The notes below the pieces were generated by a model. The model was not told the origin of the DNA, did no database searches, and saw only the letters and a program-made list of their open reading frames with translations. A DNA stretch of 64,000 nucleotides, from positions 1 to 64,000 of the forward strand of contig NZ_CYPR01000253.1 of the NCBI RefSeq assembly GCF_001408515.1, given 5' to 3'. The translations under genes were made by a program, and so were the position numbers. The stretch's first letter is position 1; the number at the start of each line of letters is the position of its first letter. Below are positions 45,448-55,836 of the stretch, one piece after another. This DNA is from Jannaschia seosinensis (lineage in GTDB: Bacteria; Pseudomonadota; Alphaproteobacteria; Rhodobacterales; Rhodobacteraceae).

Positions 45448-46592
45448 CGCCCTGACCGCTGCGCCATGGCTGTGGCAAATTCGTTAAAGAGATACGCGCT
45501 GTCCTGCGGTCCCGGGCTCGCCTCCGGATGGTACTGTACCGAAAAGACCGGCCGTCCCGAAAGGCGGATGCCGCAATTCGACCCGTCGAACAGCGAGACA
45601 TGCGTCTCCTCCACGCCGGCCGGCAATGTCTGCGCATCGACGGTGAACCCGTGGTTCATCGACGTGATCTCGACCTTGCCGTCGCGATGCCGCTTGACCG
45701 GATGATTCGCCCCGTGATGGCCGTGGTTCATCTTCACCGTCCGCGCACCCAGCGCCATGGCGAGCATCTGGTGCCCGAGGCAGATCCCGAAGACCGGCAG
45801 GCCCGAATCCACGACCTCCCGGATGGCGGGCACGGCATATTCGCCCGTTGCCGCCGGATCGCCCGGCCCGTTCGACAGGAACAGCCCGTCCGGGTTCAAC
45901 GCCAGCACGTCTTCCGCCGTCGCCGTGGCGGGCAAAACCGTCACGTCGCAGCCCGTCGAGGCGAGCGACCGCAGGATGTTGCGCTTGGCACCGTAATCGA
46001 TGGCGACGACCTTGTGACGCGACTCGCCAAGGATGCCGTACCCGGTAGGCCAGGCCCATTTCGTCTGATCCCAGCGATAGGACTGCGCGCATGTCACGTC
46101 GCGCGCGAGGTCCATGCCCGTCAGCCCGCGGAACGCACGTGCCTGCGCAACCAGCGCCTCGATGTCGAAATTCCCCTCCGGATCGTAGGACAACGCGACA
46201 TGCGGCGCCCCCTGCTGGCGGATCGCGCGCGTCAGGCGTCGCGTATCGACCCCGCCCATGCCGATCCGTCCGCGCGAGGCGAGCCACGTCTCCAGCGCCT
46301 GCGCCGCGCGCCAGTTCGACGGCTCCGTCGGGTCCCACTTCACGATCATGCCGGCGGCGACCGGATCGGCACTTTCGTCGTCGTCGGGGGTGACGCCGGT
46401 ATTGCCGATATGCGGGAAAGTGAAGGTGACGATCTGCGCCGCATAGGACGGATCGGTCATGATCTCCTGATACCCGGTCATCGCCGTGTTGAAGCACAGT
46501 TCCGCCACCGCGGTTCCGGTGGCGCCGAAGCCGCGGCCCATGAATATGGTCCCGTCGGCGAGGGCGAGGCAGGCGGTCGGTTTCACGGGCAT
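45444..46592 (-). CDS. carA: Carbamoyl-phosphate synthase small (glutaminase) subunit
   Basis: A 382-residue subunit that releases ammonia from glutamine for carbamoyl phosphate synthesis (arginine and pyrimidines). The N-terminal domain has FNTAMTGYQEIMTDPSYAAQ and GMGGVDTRRLTRAIRQQGA. The class I amidotransferase domain has FLSNGPGDP, the nucleophile GICLGHQMLA (Cys) and the late YHPEASPGPQD (His-x-Glu). The ATG at 46592 follows GGAGG, and the frame extends 12 codons further without need. carB is not adjacent, as is usual in this bacterial group. Confidence 0.96.
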   Translation of the reverse strand: MPVKPTACLALADGTIFMGRGFGATGTAVAELCFNTAMTGYQEIMTDPSYAAQIVTFTFPHIGNTGVTPDDDESADPVAAGMIVKWDPTEPSNWRAAQALETWLASRGRIGMGGVDTRRLTRAIRQQGAPHVALSYDPEGNFDIEALVAQARAFRGLTGMDLARDVTCAQSYRWDQTKWAWPTGYGILGESRHKVVAIDYGAKRNILRSLASTGCDVTVLPATATAEDVLALNPDGLFLSNGPGDPAATGEYAVPAIREVVDSGLPVFGICLGHQMLAMALGARTVKMNHGHHGANHPVKRHRDGKVEITSMNHGFTVDAQTLPAGVEETHVSLFDGSNCGIRLSGRPVFSVQYHPEASPGPQDSAYLFNEFATAMAQRSGR

Positions 46593-46769
46593 GGGGGCCT
46601 CCGGGCGCAGGGTTCGGGGCAAAGTCACGGGCTTCTAGGGAGGTGGCGCGGGCCCGTCAATGATCGACCCGCGCGGTTGGCCGCACGATCGGGCCGGTGC
46701 GGAACCGTTTGCCCGGCGGACGCGGTTGCCCTATAGCCCCCGCCTCAGGAAACGGACGGGACGGACCAG

Positions 46770-47222
46770 ATGGATCTGCGGGACCGATTGAGCACGCGCC
46801 TCAAGGAGGCGATGCGCGACAAGGACCAGAAGCGTGTCGGCACGCTGCGCCTCATCAACGCGGCGATCAAGGACCAGGATATCGCGCTGCGCACCGAGGG
46901 CCGCACCGTCGGCGACGCCGAGGCGGCCGCGATCATGGCGAAGATGGTCAAGCAGCGGCAGGAGAGCGCGCGCGCCTACGAGGAGGGCGGCCGGCTCGAA
47001 CTGGCGGAGGAGGAGATGGCGGAAATCGGCATCATCGAGGAATTCCTGCCCCGCAAGCTGTCGGACACGGAAGTCGACGCCGCCGTCGATGACGCCATCT
47101 CTCGAACGGGCGCGACCTCGGTGCGCGATATGGGCCGCGTGATGGGCGAGCTGAAGACGAAGTATCCCGGCCGGATCGACTTCGGCGCGGTCGGCCCGAT
47201 GGTGAAGGCCCGGCTCGCCTGA
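46770..47222 (+). CDS. GatB/YqeY domain-containing protein
   Basis: A 150-residue stand-alone YqeY protein. The fold equals the C-terminal tRNA-binding part of amidotransferase subunit GatB. Signatures are RVGTLRLINAAIKDQDI, MVKQRQESARAYEEGGRLEL, EIGIIEEFLPRKLSD and MGRVMGELKTKYPGRIDFG. It probably binds tRNA, but a defined role is lacking. It is divergent from carA, a neighbourhood common in alphaproteobacteria. Confidence 0.93.
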   Translation: MDLRDRLSTRLKEAMRDKDQKRVGTLRLINAAIKDQDIALRTEGRTVGDAEAAAIMAKMVKQRQESARAYEEGGRLELAEEEMAEIGIIEEFLPRKLSDTEVDAAVDDAISRTGATSVRDMGRVMGELKTKYPGRIDFGAVGPMVKARLA

Positions 47223-47315
47223 TCGCGCGCCCGTGACGCGCGTGCCCGCTGCGCTTTGGGTGCTTGAACGGGCGCGCAGGGGCGGGCATCTGTGTGTCTG
47301 GATGGAGGTGGGCGC

Positions 47316-48449
47316 ATGGCTCTGGCCGCACGGCAGCAAGTGACCTATTGGGGCGTGGCGGCGGCGCTGTTTCTCGTCGTGCTCTGGTATCTCGGCCACG
47401 TTCTGCTGCCGTTTCTCGTGGGCGGCGCGATCGCCTACATCCTCGATCCGCTCGCCGACCGGCTGGAGCGGATCGGCATGCCGCGCGTGGCCGCCACGGC
47501 GATCATCACGATCCTCGGGGTCGCGCTCCTGCTTCTGGCCATCGGGTTCCTGATCCCGATGCTGGTGAAGCAGATCAACGCGCTGGTGGCGGCGGCGCCG
47601 GATTACTTCTTCTCGCTGCGCAGCTGGCTTGTCGTGCGCTTTCCCGCCGCGGTCGGCGAGGGGGGCATCGTGCAGACCGGTCTCGCCGATCTGGGCGAGG
47701 CGATCCGCGCGCGGGGCGGGTCGCTCGCGCAAGGCCTCGTGGCGGGGGTGTTCGGCGTGGTCAACGCGCTAGTCTTCATCGTCGTGGTGCCGGTCGTGGC
47801 ATTCTACATGCTCCTTGGATGGGACCGGATGGTCGCACGCATCGACGACTTGCTGCCGCGCGACCATGCCGACACGATCCGCCGCCTCGCCTCCGAGATC
47901 GACACCACGCTGGCCAGCTTCGTGCGCGGGCAGCTGACGGTCTGTCTGATCCTCGGCACGTTCTACTCGGTCGGGCTGATGCTCGTGGGGCTTCAGTTCG
48001 GGCTCGTGGTCGGGGCGGTGGCCGGGCTCATCACTTTCATTCCCTATGTCGGCGCCCTGGTGGGCGGAACGCTCGCGATCGGGCTGTCGCTGTTCCAGTT
48101 CTGGGGTTCGGGGATCGAATCGACCGACTGGACCTCCATCGCCCTCGTCGCCGCGATCTTCGCGGCGGGGCAGTTTCTGGAGGGCAACGTGCTGACCCCC
48201 AAGCTCGTGGGCGACAGCGTCGGGCTCCATCCGGTCTGGCTTCTCTTCGCGCTCTCGGCATTCGGCACGATTTACGGCTTTCTGGGCATGCTCGTGGCCG
48301 TGCCCGTGGCCGCCGCCCTCGGCGTGGTCGCGCGGTTTCTCGTGGCGGAATACAAGGCGAGCCTGCTCTACAAGGGCACCGATCCGCCACCGGATGCGCG
48401 TCTGGGCGCCGAGCCGCTCACCGCGCCCACCGACGCCGCCGCCGAGTAG
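47316..48449 (+). CDS. AI-2E/PerM-family membrane transporter
   Basis: A 377-residue membrane protein of the PerM/AI-2E exporter family with about eight helices. The N-terminal pair (VAAALFLVVLWYLGHVLLPF, then GGAIAYILDPLADRLER) and the C-terminal block (GLITFIPYVGALVGG, FLEGNVLTPKLVGDSVGLHP) are characteristic. Substrates differ within the family, so autoinducer export should not be assumed. The ATG at 47316 follows GGAGG. It is three bases upstream of the Hda-like ATPase, and the pair is conserved in many alphaproteobacteria. Confidence 0.9.
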   Translation: MALAARQQVTYWGVAAALFLVVLWYLGHVLLPFLVGGAIAYILDPLADRLERIGMPRVAATAIITILGVALLLLAIGFLIPMLVKQINALVAAAPDYFFSLRSWLVVRFPAAVGEGGIVQTGLADLGEAIRARGGSLAQGLVAGVFGVVNALVFIVVVPVVAFYMLLGWDRMVARIDDLLPRDHADTIRRLASEIDTTLASFVRGQLTVCLILGTFYSVGLMLVGLQFGLVVGAVAGLITFIPYVGALVGGTLAIGLSLFQFWGSGIESTDWTSIALVAAIFAAGQFLEGNVLTPKLVGDSVGLHPVWLLFALSAFGTIYGFLGMLVAVPVAAALGVVARFLVAEYKASLLYKGTDPPPDARLGAEPLTAPTDAAAE

Positions 48450-48452
48450 CCG

Positions 48453-49106
48453 ATGCCGCAGCTTTCCATTTCCCTGCCCCGGCTCGATGCGAGGGGGCGC
48501 GAGGACTTCATGATCTCGGGCTCGAACGCGACGGCGGTCGGACTGCTCGACGCGTTTCCCGACTGGCCCGGCGGGCGCCTTGCGCTGGTCGGGCCGGAGG
48601 CGTCGGGCAAGTCGCATCTCACCGCCATGTGGGCGGGCGAGACGGGCGCGCGGGTCGTGGCCGCCCGCGACCTGCGCGCCGCCGACGCGCCCATGCTGGC
48701 CGAGGCACCGGTCGCGGTCGAGGATGTCGATGGCGGCACGCTCGACGAGGAGGCGCTGTTCCACCTGTGGAATGCCTGTGCGACGGCGGGGAACGGCCTG
48801 CTCCTCACGGGGCGGGCGGCGCCGTCGGACTGGCCGGTCCGGCTGCCCGACCTGCGCAGCCGTCTCTCGTCGCTGACGCCTGCGCGGATCGACGACCCGG
48901 ACGATGCGCTTCTGTCGGTCGTGCTGCTCAAGCTCTTCGCCGACCGGCAGCTTTCGGTGAAGCCGGCGCTGATCGGATACCTCCTGCCGCGAATGGAACG
49001 GAGCGCCGCCGCCGCCGCCGCTCTCGTCGCGCGGCTTGATGCGGAATCGCTTGCGCGCGGAGAGCCGATCGGCACGGCGCTGGCGCGCGATCTGCTGGAT
49101 GGCTGA
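48453..49106 (+). CDS. Hda-like DnaA-related ATPase domain protein
   Basis: A 217-residue protein with a DnaA-type AAA+ fold lacking the DNA-binding domain, similar to HdaA, which inactivates DnaA after replication starts. The Walker A is LVGPEASGKSHLTAMW, the Walker B-like strand is VAVEDVDGG, and sensor 1 is LLLTGRAAPSDW. RLPDLRSRLSS corresponds to the arginine-finger region. The N-terminal QLSISLPR resembles the clamp-binding motif of Hda (Q-x-x-L/S-x-L/F). It is coupled to the PerM-like gene and upstream of ppk1. Confidence 0.85.
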   Translation: MPQLSISLPRLDARGREDFMISGSNATAVGLLDAFPDWPGGRLALVGPEASGKSHLTAMWAGETGARVVAARDLRAADAPMLAEAPVAVEDVDGGTLDEEALFHLWNACATAGNGLLLTGRAAPSDWPVRLPDLRSRLSSLTPARIDDPDDALLSVVLLKLFADRQLSVKPALIGYLLPRMERSAAAAAALVARLDAESLARGEPIGTALARDLLDG

Positions 49107-49109
49107 CGC

Positions 49110-49127
49110 AATTACCCATGGGTAATT
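49110..49127. promoter_or_regulatory. Perfect 18-bp palindrome upstream of ppk1
   Basis: AATTACCC/AT/GGGTAATT is a perfect AT-flanked palindrome three bases after the Hda-like stop codon and 138 bases before ppk1. The half-site TTACCC recurs at 49167-49172. It has the form of an operator for a dimeric regulator; no T-run follows, so a terminator is unlikely. The regulator is unknown. Confidence 0.5.
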
Positions 49128-49265
49128 CTCACAACGCCCTGATTTCGTGGGATTCCATTTTGGGGGTTACCCGCATCATCCCTGCGGGGGGCGCTTCTGG
49201 ACACCTGCGCGCACTGCGCCTAGCGTGTCATCTCCCCGACACAGATGCCCGGTAGTCCGCCCGCC

Positions 49266-51464
49266 ATGACCGAACCCGTCCCCGCCGTCGACTTCCTGCA
49301 CGCCCCGCTGCCCGAGCCCGTCGCGCTCGACGAGGAGCGGATGTACAGTCCCAAGCGGTTCTTCAACCGGGAGCGGAGCTGGCTTTCCTTCAATTCGCGC
49401 GTGCTGGAGGAGGCGGAGAACCCGCGTGTGCCGCTGCTGGAGCGGCTGCGCTTCCTGTCGATCTCAGCAGCCAATCTCGATGAGTTCTATACCGTCCGTG
49501 TCGCCGGTCTGCGGGAGCTGGCGCGGGCGGGCCACCGGACGCCGGCCGCCGACGGTCGCACGCCCGCCGAACAGCTCGTGATGATCGACGCCGATTCCGG
49601 GCGCCTGCTGGAGCGGCAGCAATCGGTGTGGAAATCGCTCAAGCCCGAGATGGAGCGGCAGGGGATCTGCCTGCTCAGCCCCGGCGACCTGGACAAGCAG
49701 GAGCGTGCCGCCCTGGCGGAGCGGTTCCTCGCGGAAATCTTCCCCATCGTCTCGCCGCTGGCCATCGACCCCGCGCATCCGTTTCCGTTCCTGCCCAACG
49801 AGGGCTTTGCCCTGGCCGTGGAGCTGGAGCGTGCGACCGACCGCCGCACGCTGCGCGCGCTCCTGCCGATCCCCGCGCAGGTGCCGCGTTTCCTGCGGCT
49901 GGCCGACGAGGACGGCGAAGCCGGCAAGCGCATCCGCTTCCTGCCCCTCGAATCGCTGCTGCTGATGCAGATCGACGCGCTGTTTCCGGGCTACGCGCTC
50001 AAGGGCTCCTGCGCGTTCCGGGTCTTGCGCGACAGCGATCTGGAGGTCGAGGAGGAGGCCGAGGATCTCGTGCGGGAATTCGAGACCGCGCTGAAGCGTC
50101 GCCGGCGCGGCGAGATCATCCGCATGAAGATCACCGCCAATGCCCCCGCCGGCCTGCGCCGCATCATCATCGAGGAGATCGGCGTCGACGAGAACGAGGT
50201 GATCGAGGTGGACGGCCTCGTGGGGCTTGCCTCGCTCAAGGAACTGGTCACCGACGACCGCAAGGATCTCCTGTGGTCGGCCTTCACGCCGCGCATCCCC
50301 GAGCGTGTGCAGGACCACGGAGGCGACATGTTCGCCGCCATCCGCCAGAAAGACATGCTGCTGCATCACCCCTACGAGACGTTCGACATGGTGATCCGCT
50401 TCCTGCAGCAGGCCGCCAACGATCCCAACGTCCTCGCCATCAAGCAGACGCTCTACCGCACGTCCGAGAACTCCCCCATCGTCTCCGCGCTCTGCGAGGC
50501 GGCCGAGGCGGGCAAGCAGGTGACCGCGCTGGTGGAGCTGAAGGCCCGGTTCGACGAGGCCGCCAATATCCGCCAGTCGCGCAGGCTGGAGCGCGCGGGC
50601 GCGCATGTGGTCTACGGCTTCACCCGGCTCAAGACCCACGCCAAGATCTCCACCGTCGTGCGGCGCGAGGGCGAGAAGCTGGTGACCTATACCCATTTCG
50701 GCACCGGCAATTACCACCCGATCACGGCGCGCATCTACACCGACCTGTCGCTGTTCACCTGCAACGCGGCGCTCGGGCAGGATGCGACCAAGGTGTTCAA
50801 CTACATCTCCGGCTATGCGCCGCCCGCCGATCTGCGCGAGCTGGTCATCTCGCCGTCTCAGATGAAGGACCACCTTCTCGCCTCCATCGCGGCCGAGGTG
50901 GCGCATGCCAAAGCAGGGCGCCCGGCGGTGATCTGGGCCAAGGTCAATTCCCTGATCGAGCCCGACATGATCGACGCGCTCTATGCGGCCAGTCAGGCGG
51001 GCGTGCACATCGACCTGATCGTGCGTGGCATCTGCGGCCTGCGGCCCGGGGTGAGGGGGCTGTCGGAGACGATCCGGGTAAAATCGGTCGTCGGCCGCTT
51101 TCTCGAACATTCGCGCATCGTCTGCTTCGGCAACGGCGCGGGCCTGCCGTCGAAGAAGTCGCGCGTCTACATATCCTCGGCCGACTGGATGGGCCGGAAC
51201 CTCAATCGCCGGGTCGAGACGCTGGTCGAATGCACCAACCCGACGGTGAAGGCGCAGATCGTCAGCCAGATCATGGCCGCCAATTTCGCCGACGTGGCGC
51301 AAAGCTGGATCCTCGGGCCCGAGGGCGAATGGACGCGTCCGGATTTCACCGCGCTGGAAAATCCGTTTTCCTGCCATCGCTTCTTCATGGAGAATCCGTC
51401 GCTGTCGGGGCGGGGCACGGCGGGGGCGAAGGACGTGCCCGAGCTGACCCACTCGGCGGAGTGA
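49266..51464 (+). CDS. ppk1: Polyphosphate kinase 1
   Basis: A 732-residue PPK1 that reversibly polymerises the terminal phosphate of ATP into polyphosphate. The four-domain order is visible: an N-terminal helical domain (RFFNRERSWLSFNSRVLEEA), a head domain, and two phospholipase D-like catalytic domains. TRLKTHAKIS carries the autophosphorylated histidine (about His458), followed by YTHFGTGNYHP. VDGLVGLASLKEL and YISSADWMGRNLNRRVE are also typical. I chose ATG 49266 (MTEPVPAVDF), seven codons inside the open frame. Followed by ppx, so synthesis and degradation genes are adjacent. Confidence 0.96.
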   Translation: MTEPVPAVDFLHAPLPEPVALDEERMYSPKRFFNRERSWLSFNSRVLEEAENPRVPLLERLRFLSISAANLDEFYTVRVAGLRELARAGHRTPAADGRTPAEQLVMIDADSGRLLERQQSVWKSLKPEMERQGICLLSPGDLDKQERAALAERFLAEIFPIVSPLAIDPAHPFPFLPNEGFALAVELERATDRRTLRALLPIPAQVPRFLRLADEDGEAGKRIRFLPLESLLLMQIDALFPGYALKGSCAFRVLRDSDLEVEEEAEDLVREFETALKRRRRGEIIRMKITANAPAGLRRIIIEEIGVDENEVIEVDGLVGLASLKELVTDDRKDLLWSAFTPRIPERVQDHGGDMFAAIRQKDMLLHHPYETFDMVIRFLQQAANDPNVLAIKQTLYRTSENSPIVSALCEAAEAGKQVTALVELKARFDEAANIRQSRRLERAGAHVVYGFTRLKTHAKISTVVRREGEKLVTYTHFGTGNYHPITARIYTDLSLFTCNAALGQDATKVFNYISGYAPPADLRELVISPSQMKDHLLASIAAEVAHAKAGRPAVIWAKVNSLIEPDMIDALYAASQAGVHIDLIVRGICGLRPGVRGLSETIRVKSVVGRFLEHSRIVCFGNGAGLPSKKSRVYISSADWMGRNLNRRVETLVECTNPTVKAQIVSQIMAANFADVAQSWILGPEGEWTRPDFTALENPFSCHRFFMENPSLSGRGTAGAKDVPELTHSAE

Positions 51465-51564
51465 GGGCGGCCCCATACGCCGCAACGGACCTTGCGCCGG
51501 GTGATTGACCCTCCGCGCGCCCCCGTGCCAGACCTCGACACAATGGGCCGGGGAGAAACCAAGC

Positions 51565-53115
51565 ATGATCAGTGATGTCGCCGCCGAGCCGGACGATTAC
51601 GGACCATTCGGCGCACCGCTTTTCGACGGGCCGGAGGCGCGGGCGCTCCGGCGGGTGGGGGTGATCGACGTGGGGTCGAACTCCGTCCGTCTGGTGGTCT
51701 TCGACGGGGCGGCGCGGTCGCCCGCCTATTTCTACAACGAGAAAATCCTCTGCGGTCTCGGCGCGGGCATGGCCGAAAGCGGCCTGCTCAACCCGAAGGG
51801 ACGGGGTCGCGCCATGGCGGCTTTGCGCCGGTTCGCGATCCTCGCGCGGGGGATGGAGGTGAATTCCCTCACCGCCGTCGCCACCGCCGCCGTGCGCGAG
51901 GCCGAGGATGGCCCCGCCTTCGAGGCGGAGGTCGAGGCGGAGACGGGGTTGAAGCTGTGGGTCATCGACGGCACGGAGGAGGCGCGCCTTTCGGGGCAGG
52001 GCGTGCTTCTGGGCTGGCCCGAGGCCGACGGATTGATGTGCGACATCGGCGGCTCGTCCATGGAACTGGCGGAGCTGTCCGGGGGAAAGGTCGGCGCGAC
52101 CGTTTCGGGCAAGCTCGGCCCGCTGAAGTTGCAGGGGAGCGGGGGCAAGGGCGCGCGCCGCAAGGAAATCGACGCGGGCGTGGCCGAAATGGCCCGGGCG
52201 CTCGGCCGCGACCGCTACGATCAGCTCTACCTCGTCGGCGGATCCTGGCGGGCGATTGCGCGGGTGGACATGGAGCGGCGGGGCTATCCGCTCCACGTGC
52301 TGCACGAATACACGATGACGCCCAAGGATTTGCGCGCGACCATCGATTACATCGCGGAATCCGACCTCAACGAACTCGGGGCGCGGTCGGGGACGAGTGC
52401 CGCGCGCATGTCATTGGTGCCGATCGCATCGGAGGTTCTGGCGCGTGTGGTCAAGACATTTCGCCCGAAGGAGATCGCGGTTTCCTCCTACGGCATCCGC
52501 GAGGGCCTGCTCTACGAGCGGATGCCCGATGTGCTGCGTGCGCGCGATCCTCTGGTCGAAAGCGCCCGCGCGTCGGAGGCCGCCTCGGCCCGCCTGCCGG
52601 GCTTCGGGCGAGTACTCTACAAGTTCGTGCAGCCGCTCTTCTCGCGCGCGACCGACCGGCGGCGGCGTCTGATCCGGGCGTGTTGCCTGCTGCACGACGT
52701 GTCGTGGCGCGCGCATCCCGATTACCGCGCGGAAATCTGCTTCGATAACGCGACGCGGGCCAATCTGGGCGGGTTGACCCATTCGGAGCGTGTGTTTCTC
52801 GGCCTCGCGCTCTTGCACCGCTACAAGAACAAGCGCGAGGGCACGCCGTTCGAGGCCCTGGCCCCGCTCCTGTCGGACGGCGACACCGCCGAGGCGGAGG
52901 TGGTCGGAAAGGCGATGCGTCTGGGTGCGATGTTCTCGGCGCAGGATCCGGCGCTGATGGGGTCGCTGAAGCTGTATCCGAAGAAGGGCTTGCTGGAACT
53001 GACGCTGGCGGCGGGCGATGGCGAGGCGCTTTATGGCGAGGTGGCCGAGGCGCGGTTCCGCTCGCTTGCCCAGAGTCTCGGGGCGCAGCCGACGGTGCGG
53101 ATCAAGCGCAAGTAG
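51565..53115 (+). CDS. ppx: Ppx/GppA-family exopolyphosphatase
   Basis: A 516-residue member of the ASKHA phosphatase family that removes phosphate from polyphosphate ends or hydrolyses pppGpp. It has the first phosphate-binding loop VIDVGSNSVRLVVFDG (about residues 34-49), the second CDIGGSSMELAEL, and a C-terminal HD-like helical domain (ACCLLHDVSWRAHPDYR, then ERVFLGLALLHRYKN). The ATG at 51565 follows GGGGAGAAA. It lies about 100 bases after ppk1, and the two probably form a polyphosphate-turnover unit. Confidence 0.93.
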   Translation: MISDVAAEPDDYGPFGAPLFDGPEARALRRVGVIDVGSNSVRLVVFDGAARSPAYFYNEKILCGLGAGMAESGLLNPKGRGRAMAALRRFAILARGMEVNSLTAVATAAVREAEDGPAFEAEVEAETGLKLWVIDGTEEARLSGQGVLLGWPEADGLMCDIGGSSMELAELSGGKVGATVSGKLGPLKLQGSGGKGARRKEIDAGVAEMARALGRDRYDQLYLVGGSWRAIARVDMERRGYPLHVLHEYTMTPKDLRATIDYIAESDLNELGARSGTSAARMSLVPIASEVLARVVKTFRPKEIAVSSYGIREGLLYERMPDVLRARDPLVESARASEAASARLPGFGRVLYKFVQPLFSRATDRRRRLIRACCLLHDVSWRAHPDYRAEICFDNATRANLGGLTHSERVFLGLALLHRYKNKREGTPFEALAPLLSDGDTAEAEVVGKAMRLGAMFSAQDPALMGSLKLYPKKGLLELTLAAGDGEALYGEVAEARFRSLAQSLGAQPTVRIKRK

Positions 53116-53205
53116 CGGTGCGGGCGATCACGCACGGCTTGTCCCCGACCGAGGTGCATGCAAAGCACACATTCCATGACCCCCCGTGATGCGTGAGATG
53201 ATCCG

Positions 53206-54564
53206 ATGCGCCTGACCCGCTACTTCCTGCCCGTCCTCAAGGAGACACCGGCCGACGCGCAGATCCCGAGCCATCGGCTGATGCTGCGCGCCGGGATGAT
53301 CCGGCAATCCGCGGCGGGGATCTATTCGTGGCTGCCATTCGGCTACCGCGTGTTGCAGCGCATCGAGCGGATCGTCCACGAGGAGCAGCAGCGCGCGGGC
53401 CACATCCCGATGCTGATGCCGACGCTGCAATCGGCGGATCTGTGGAAGCAGTCGGGCCGCTACGACGCCTACGGTCCCGAGATGCTGCGCATCACCGACC
53501 GGCACGACCGGGAGATGCTCTACGGCCCGACGAACGAGGAGATGATCACCGACATCGTCGCGAACTACGTCACCTCCTACAAGGCGCTGCCGCTGACGCT
53601 CTACCACATCCAGTGGAAGTTCCGCGACGAGGTCCGCCCGCGCTTCGGCGTGATGCGCGGGCGCGAATTCCTGATGAAGGACGGCTACAATTTCGACCTG
53701 ACGAAGGAGGCGGCGCTGCACGCCTACAATCGCCACCTCGTCAGCTACCTGCGCACCTATGAGCGGATGGGCCTTCAGGCGATCCCCATGCGCGCGGATA
53801 GCGGACCGATCGGCGGCGATTACACGCACGAATTCCTCGTGCTGGCCGAAACCGGCGAGAGCGAGGTTTTCTACGACTCCGAGATTACCGACCTGCGCTT
53901 CGGCGACCGCGCCATCGATTACGACAACGAGGCGCAGTGTCAGGCCGTGCTTTCGGAATTCACCTCGCGCTATGCCCGCACCGACGAAACCCACGACGAG
54001 GCGGCCTTCGACGAGGTGCCCGAGGCGCGCCGCCGCACGGCCCGCGGCATTGAAGTGGGGCAGATCTTCTATTTCGGCACCGACTACTCCGAAAAGCTCG
54101 GCGCCTTCGTGCAGAACGAGGCGGGCGCGCGGGTGCCGCTTCACATGGGCTCCCACGGGATCGGAGTCTCGCGGCTTCTGGGCGCGATCATCGAGGCGAG
54201 CCATGACGACAAGGGCATCATCTGGCCCGAGGGCGTCGCGCCGTTCGAGGTGGGCCTCGTCAACCTGCGCCAGGGGGATGCCTCCACCGATTCCGCCTGT
54301 GAGGGGATCCTGCGCGAGCTTGAGGCCAAGGGCCTGTCGGTCCTTTATGACGACCGCGACGAGCGGGCGGGCGGCAAGTTCGCCACAATGGACCTGATCG
54401 GCTTGCCGTGGCGGATCACGGTGGGGCCGCGCGGTCTGGCAAACGGCATGGTGGAGCTGACCTCCCGCCGCACCGGCGAGAGCGAAGAGATGACTCCGGA
54501 ATGGGCGATCAAGCGGCTGTCCGAGATCTACGCCCCGCATCACGCCGCCGCGCTGGCGATCTGA
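53206..54564 (+). CDS. proS: Prolyl-tRNA synthetase (short, alphaproteobacterial type)
   Basis: A 452-residue class II ProRS. It lacks the editing insertion (INS) domain of the longer bacterial enzyme, as is usual in alphaproteobacteria and mitochondria. Motif 1 region is [20 protein letters not shown]. Motif 2 is [20 protein letters not shown], with the preceding [10 protein letters not shown]. Motif 3 is [20 protein letters not shown]. The C-terminal anticodon-binding domain includes [19 protein letters not shown]. It is followed after three bases by the lolC gene. Confidence 0.96.
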   Translation: MRLTRYFLPVLKETPADAQIPSHRLMLRAGMIRQSAAGIYSWLPFGYRVLQRIERIVHEEQQRAGHIPMLMPTLQSADLWKQSGRYDAYGPEMLRITDRHDREMLYGPTNEEMITDIVANYVTSYKALPLTLYHIQWKFRDEVRPRFGVMRGREFLMKDGYNFDLTKEAALHAYNRHLVSYLRTYERMGLQAIPMRADSGPIGGDYTHEFLVLAETGESEVFYDSEITDLRFGDRAIDYDNEAQCQAVLSEFTSRYARTDETHDEAAFDEVPEARRRTARGIEVGQIFYFGTDYSEKLGAFVQNEAGARVPLHMGSHGIGVSRLLGAIIEASHDDKGIIWPEGVAPFEVGLVNLRQGDASTDSACEGILRELEAKGLSVLYDDRDERAGGKFATMDLIGLPWRITVGPRGLANGMVELTSRRTGESEEMTPEWAIKRLSEIYAPHHAAALAI

Positions 54565-54567
54565 GCG

Positions 54568-55836
54568 ATGTTCCAACGCTTCGAGTGGATGATCGCGTGG
54601 CGCTACCTGCGGGCACGCCGCTCGGAGGGGGGGATCAGCGTGATGACGTGGATCAGCCTGCTGGGCATCGCGCTGGCGGTCTTCGCGCTGATCGCGACGC
54701 TCGCCGTGCGGTCGGGCTTCCGGTACGAATTCGTGGACACGATCGTCGGTGCGAACCCGCATCTGACGGTCTACAGCTACGGCGAAACGCTCCCCGACGG
54801 GCGTCAGACCGGCACGATCGCCGATTACGCCGCGATGACGGAGCGTCTGGCCGCGGTGGAGAACGTGACCCATGCCGCGCCGGTCGTCGTGGGTCAGGTG
54901 ATGGCCACCGCCAATGGCCGCAATGCCGGGCTCGAGGTCATCGGCATCCGCCCCGAGGACCTTGCCGCGATCCCGCGCATCGCCACGCCCGAGAATGCCG
55001 AAGGGTCCCTCGACGCGTTCGAGGGTGGCATCGCGCTGGGCTGGCACGCGGCGCGCGATCTGGGGGTCGGGGCGGGCGATACCGTGCGGCTGATCTCGCC
55101 CGACGGGGTGCGGACGGCCTTTGGCACCTCACCCCGCATCAAGGCCTATCCGGTCACTTACGTGTTTCAGGTCGGCCGCTACGATATCGACAAGATCCGC
55201 GCCTACATGCCGCTGGCGGAAGCGCAAAGCTACTTCAACCGCCCCGAAGTGGCCGACGCGATCCACGTCACTATCGCCGACCCCGAGGCCACCGACGCGG
55301 CCGCCGGACCGCTTATGCAGGCCGCCGGGCCGGACGCCTATCTCTGGACCTGGCAGCAGAGCGCGGGCGGCTTCCTGCGCGCGCTCGAGATGGAGGACAA
55401 CATCATGTTCGTCATCCTCTCGATCCTCGTCCTGATCGCCACGCTCAACATCACGAGCGGATTGGTGATGCTGGTCAAGAACAAGGGCCGCGATATCGGC
55501 ATCCTGCGGACGATGGGCCTGTCGGAGGGGACGATCCTGCGGGTCTTCTTCCTGTGCGGCGCGTCGATCGGCGTGGTCGGAACGGCCATCGGCGTGGTGC
55601 TTGGGTGCCTCTTCGCGATCTATATCGACCCGATCTTCTCCTTCGTGAACTATGTCGCGGGCGGCGGTGTGTGGGATCCGTCGATTCGCTACATCTCCGC
55701 CCTGCCTGCGCGGCTGGAAGTCGGTGACGTGGTGTCGGCCGTGGCGCTGTCGCTTGCACTGTCCTTCGCGGTCACGATCTTTCCGGCGCGGCGCGCGGCC
55801 CGGATGAACCCGGTCGAGGCGTTGCGCTATGAGTGA
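54568..55836 (+). CDS. lolC: Lipoprotein-releasing ABC transporter permease (LolC/LolE family)
   Basis: A 422-residue inner-membrane permease of the Lol system, which detaches lipoproteins for transport to the outer membrane. One N-terminal helix ([20 protein letters not shown]) is followed by a periplasmic MacB_PCD-like domain of about 200 residues. Three FtsX-type helices end the protein ([60 protein letters not shown]), closing with [12 protein letters not shown] single permease gene followed by lolD suggests a LolF-like homodimer, as in many alphaproteobacteria. It overlaps lolD by eight bases. Confidence 0.93.
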   Translation: MFQRFEWMIAWRYLRARRSEGGISVMTWISLLGIALAVFALIATLAVRSGFRYEFVDTIVGANPHLTVYSYGETLPDGRQTGTIADYAAMTERLAAVENVTHAAPVVVGQVMATANGRNAGLEVIGIRPEDLAAIPRIATPENAEGSLDAFEGGIALGWHAARDLGVGAGDTVRLISPDGVRTAFGTSPRIKAYPVTYVFQVGRYDIDKIRAYMPLAEAQSYFNRPEVADAIHVTIADPEATDAAAGPLMQAAGPDAYLWTWQQSAGGFLRALEMEDNIMFVILSILVLIATLNITSGLVMLVKNKGRDIGILRTMGLSEGTILRVFFLCGASIGVVGTAIGVVLGCLFAIYIDPIFSFVNYVAGGGVWDPSIRYISALPARLEVGDVVSAVALSLALSFAVTIFPARRAARMNPVEALRYE

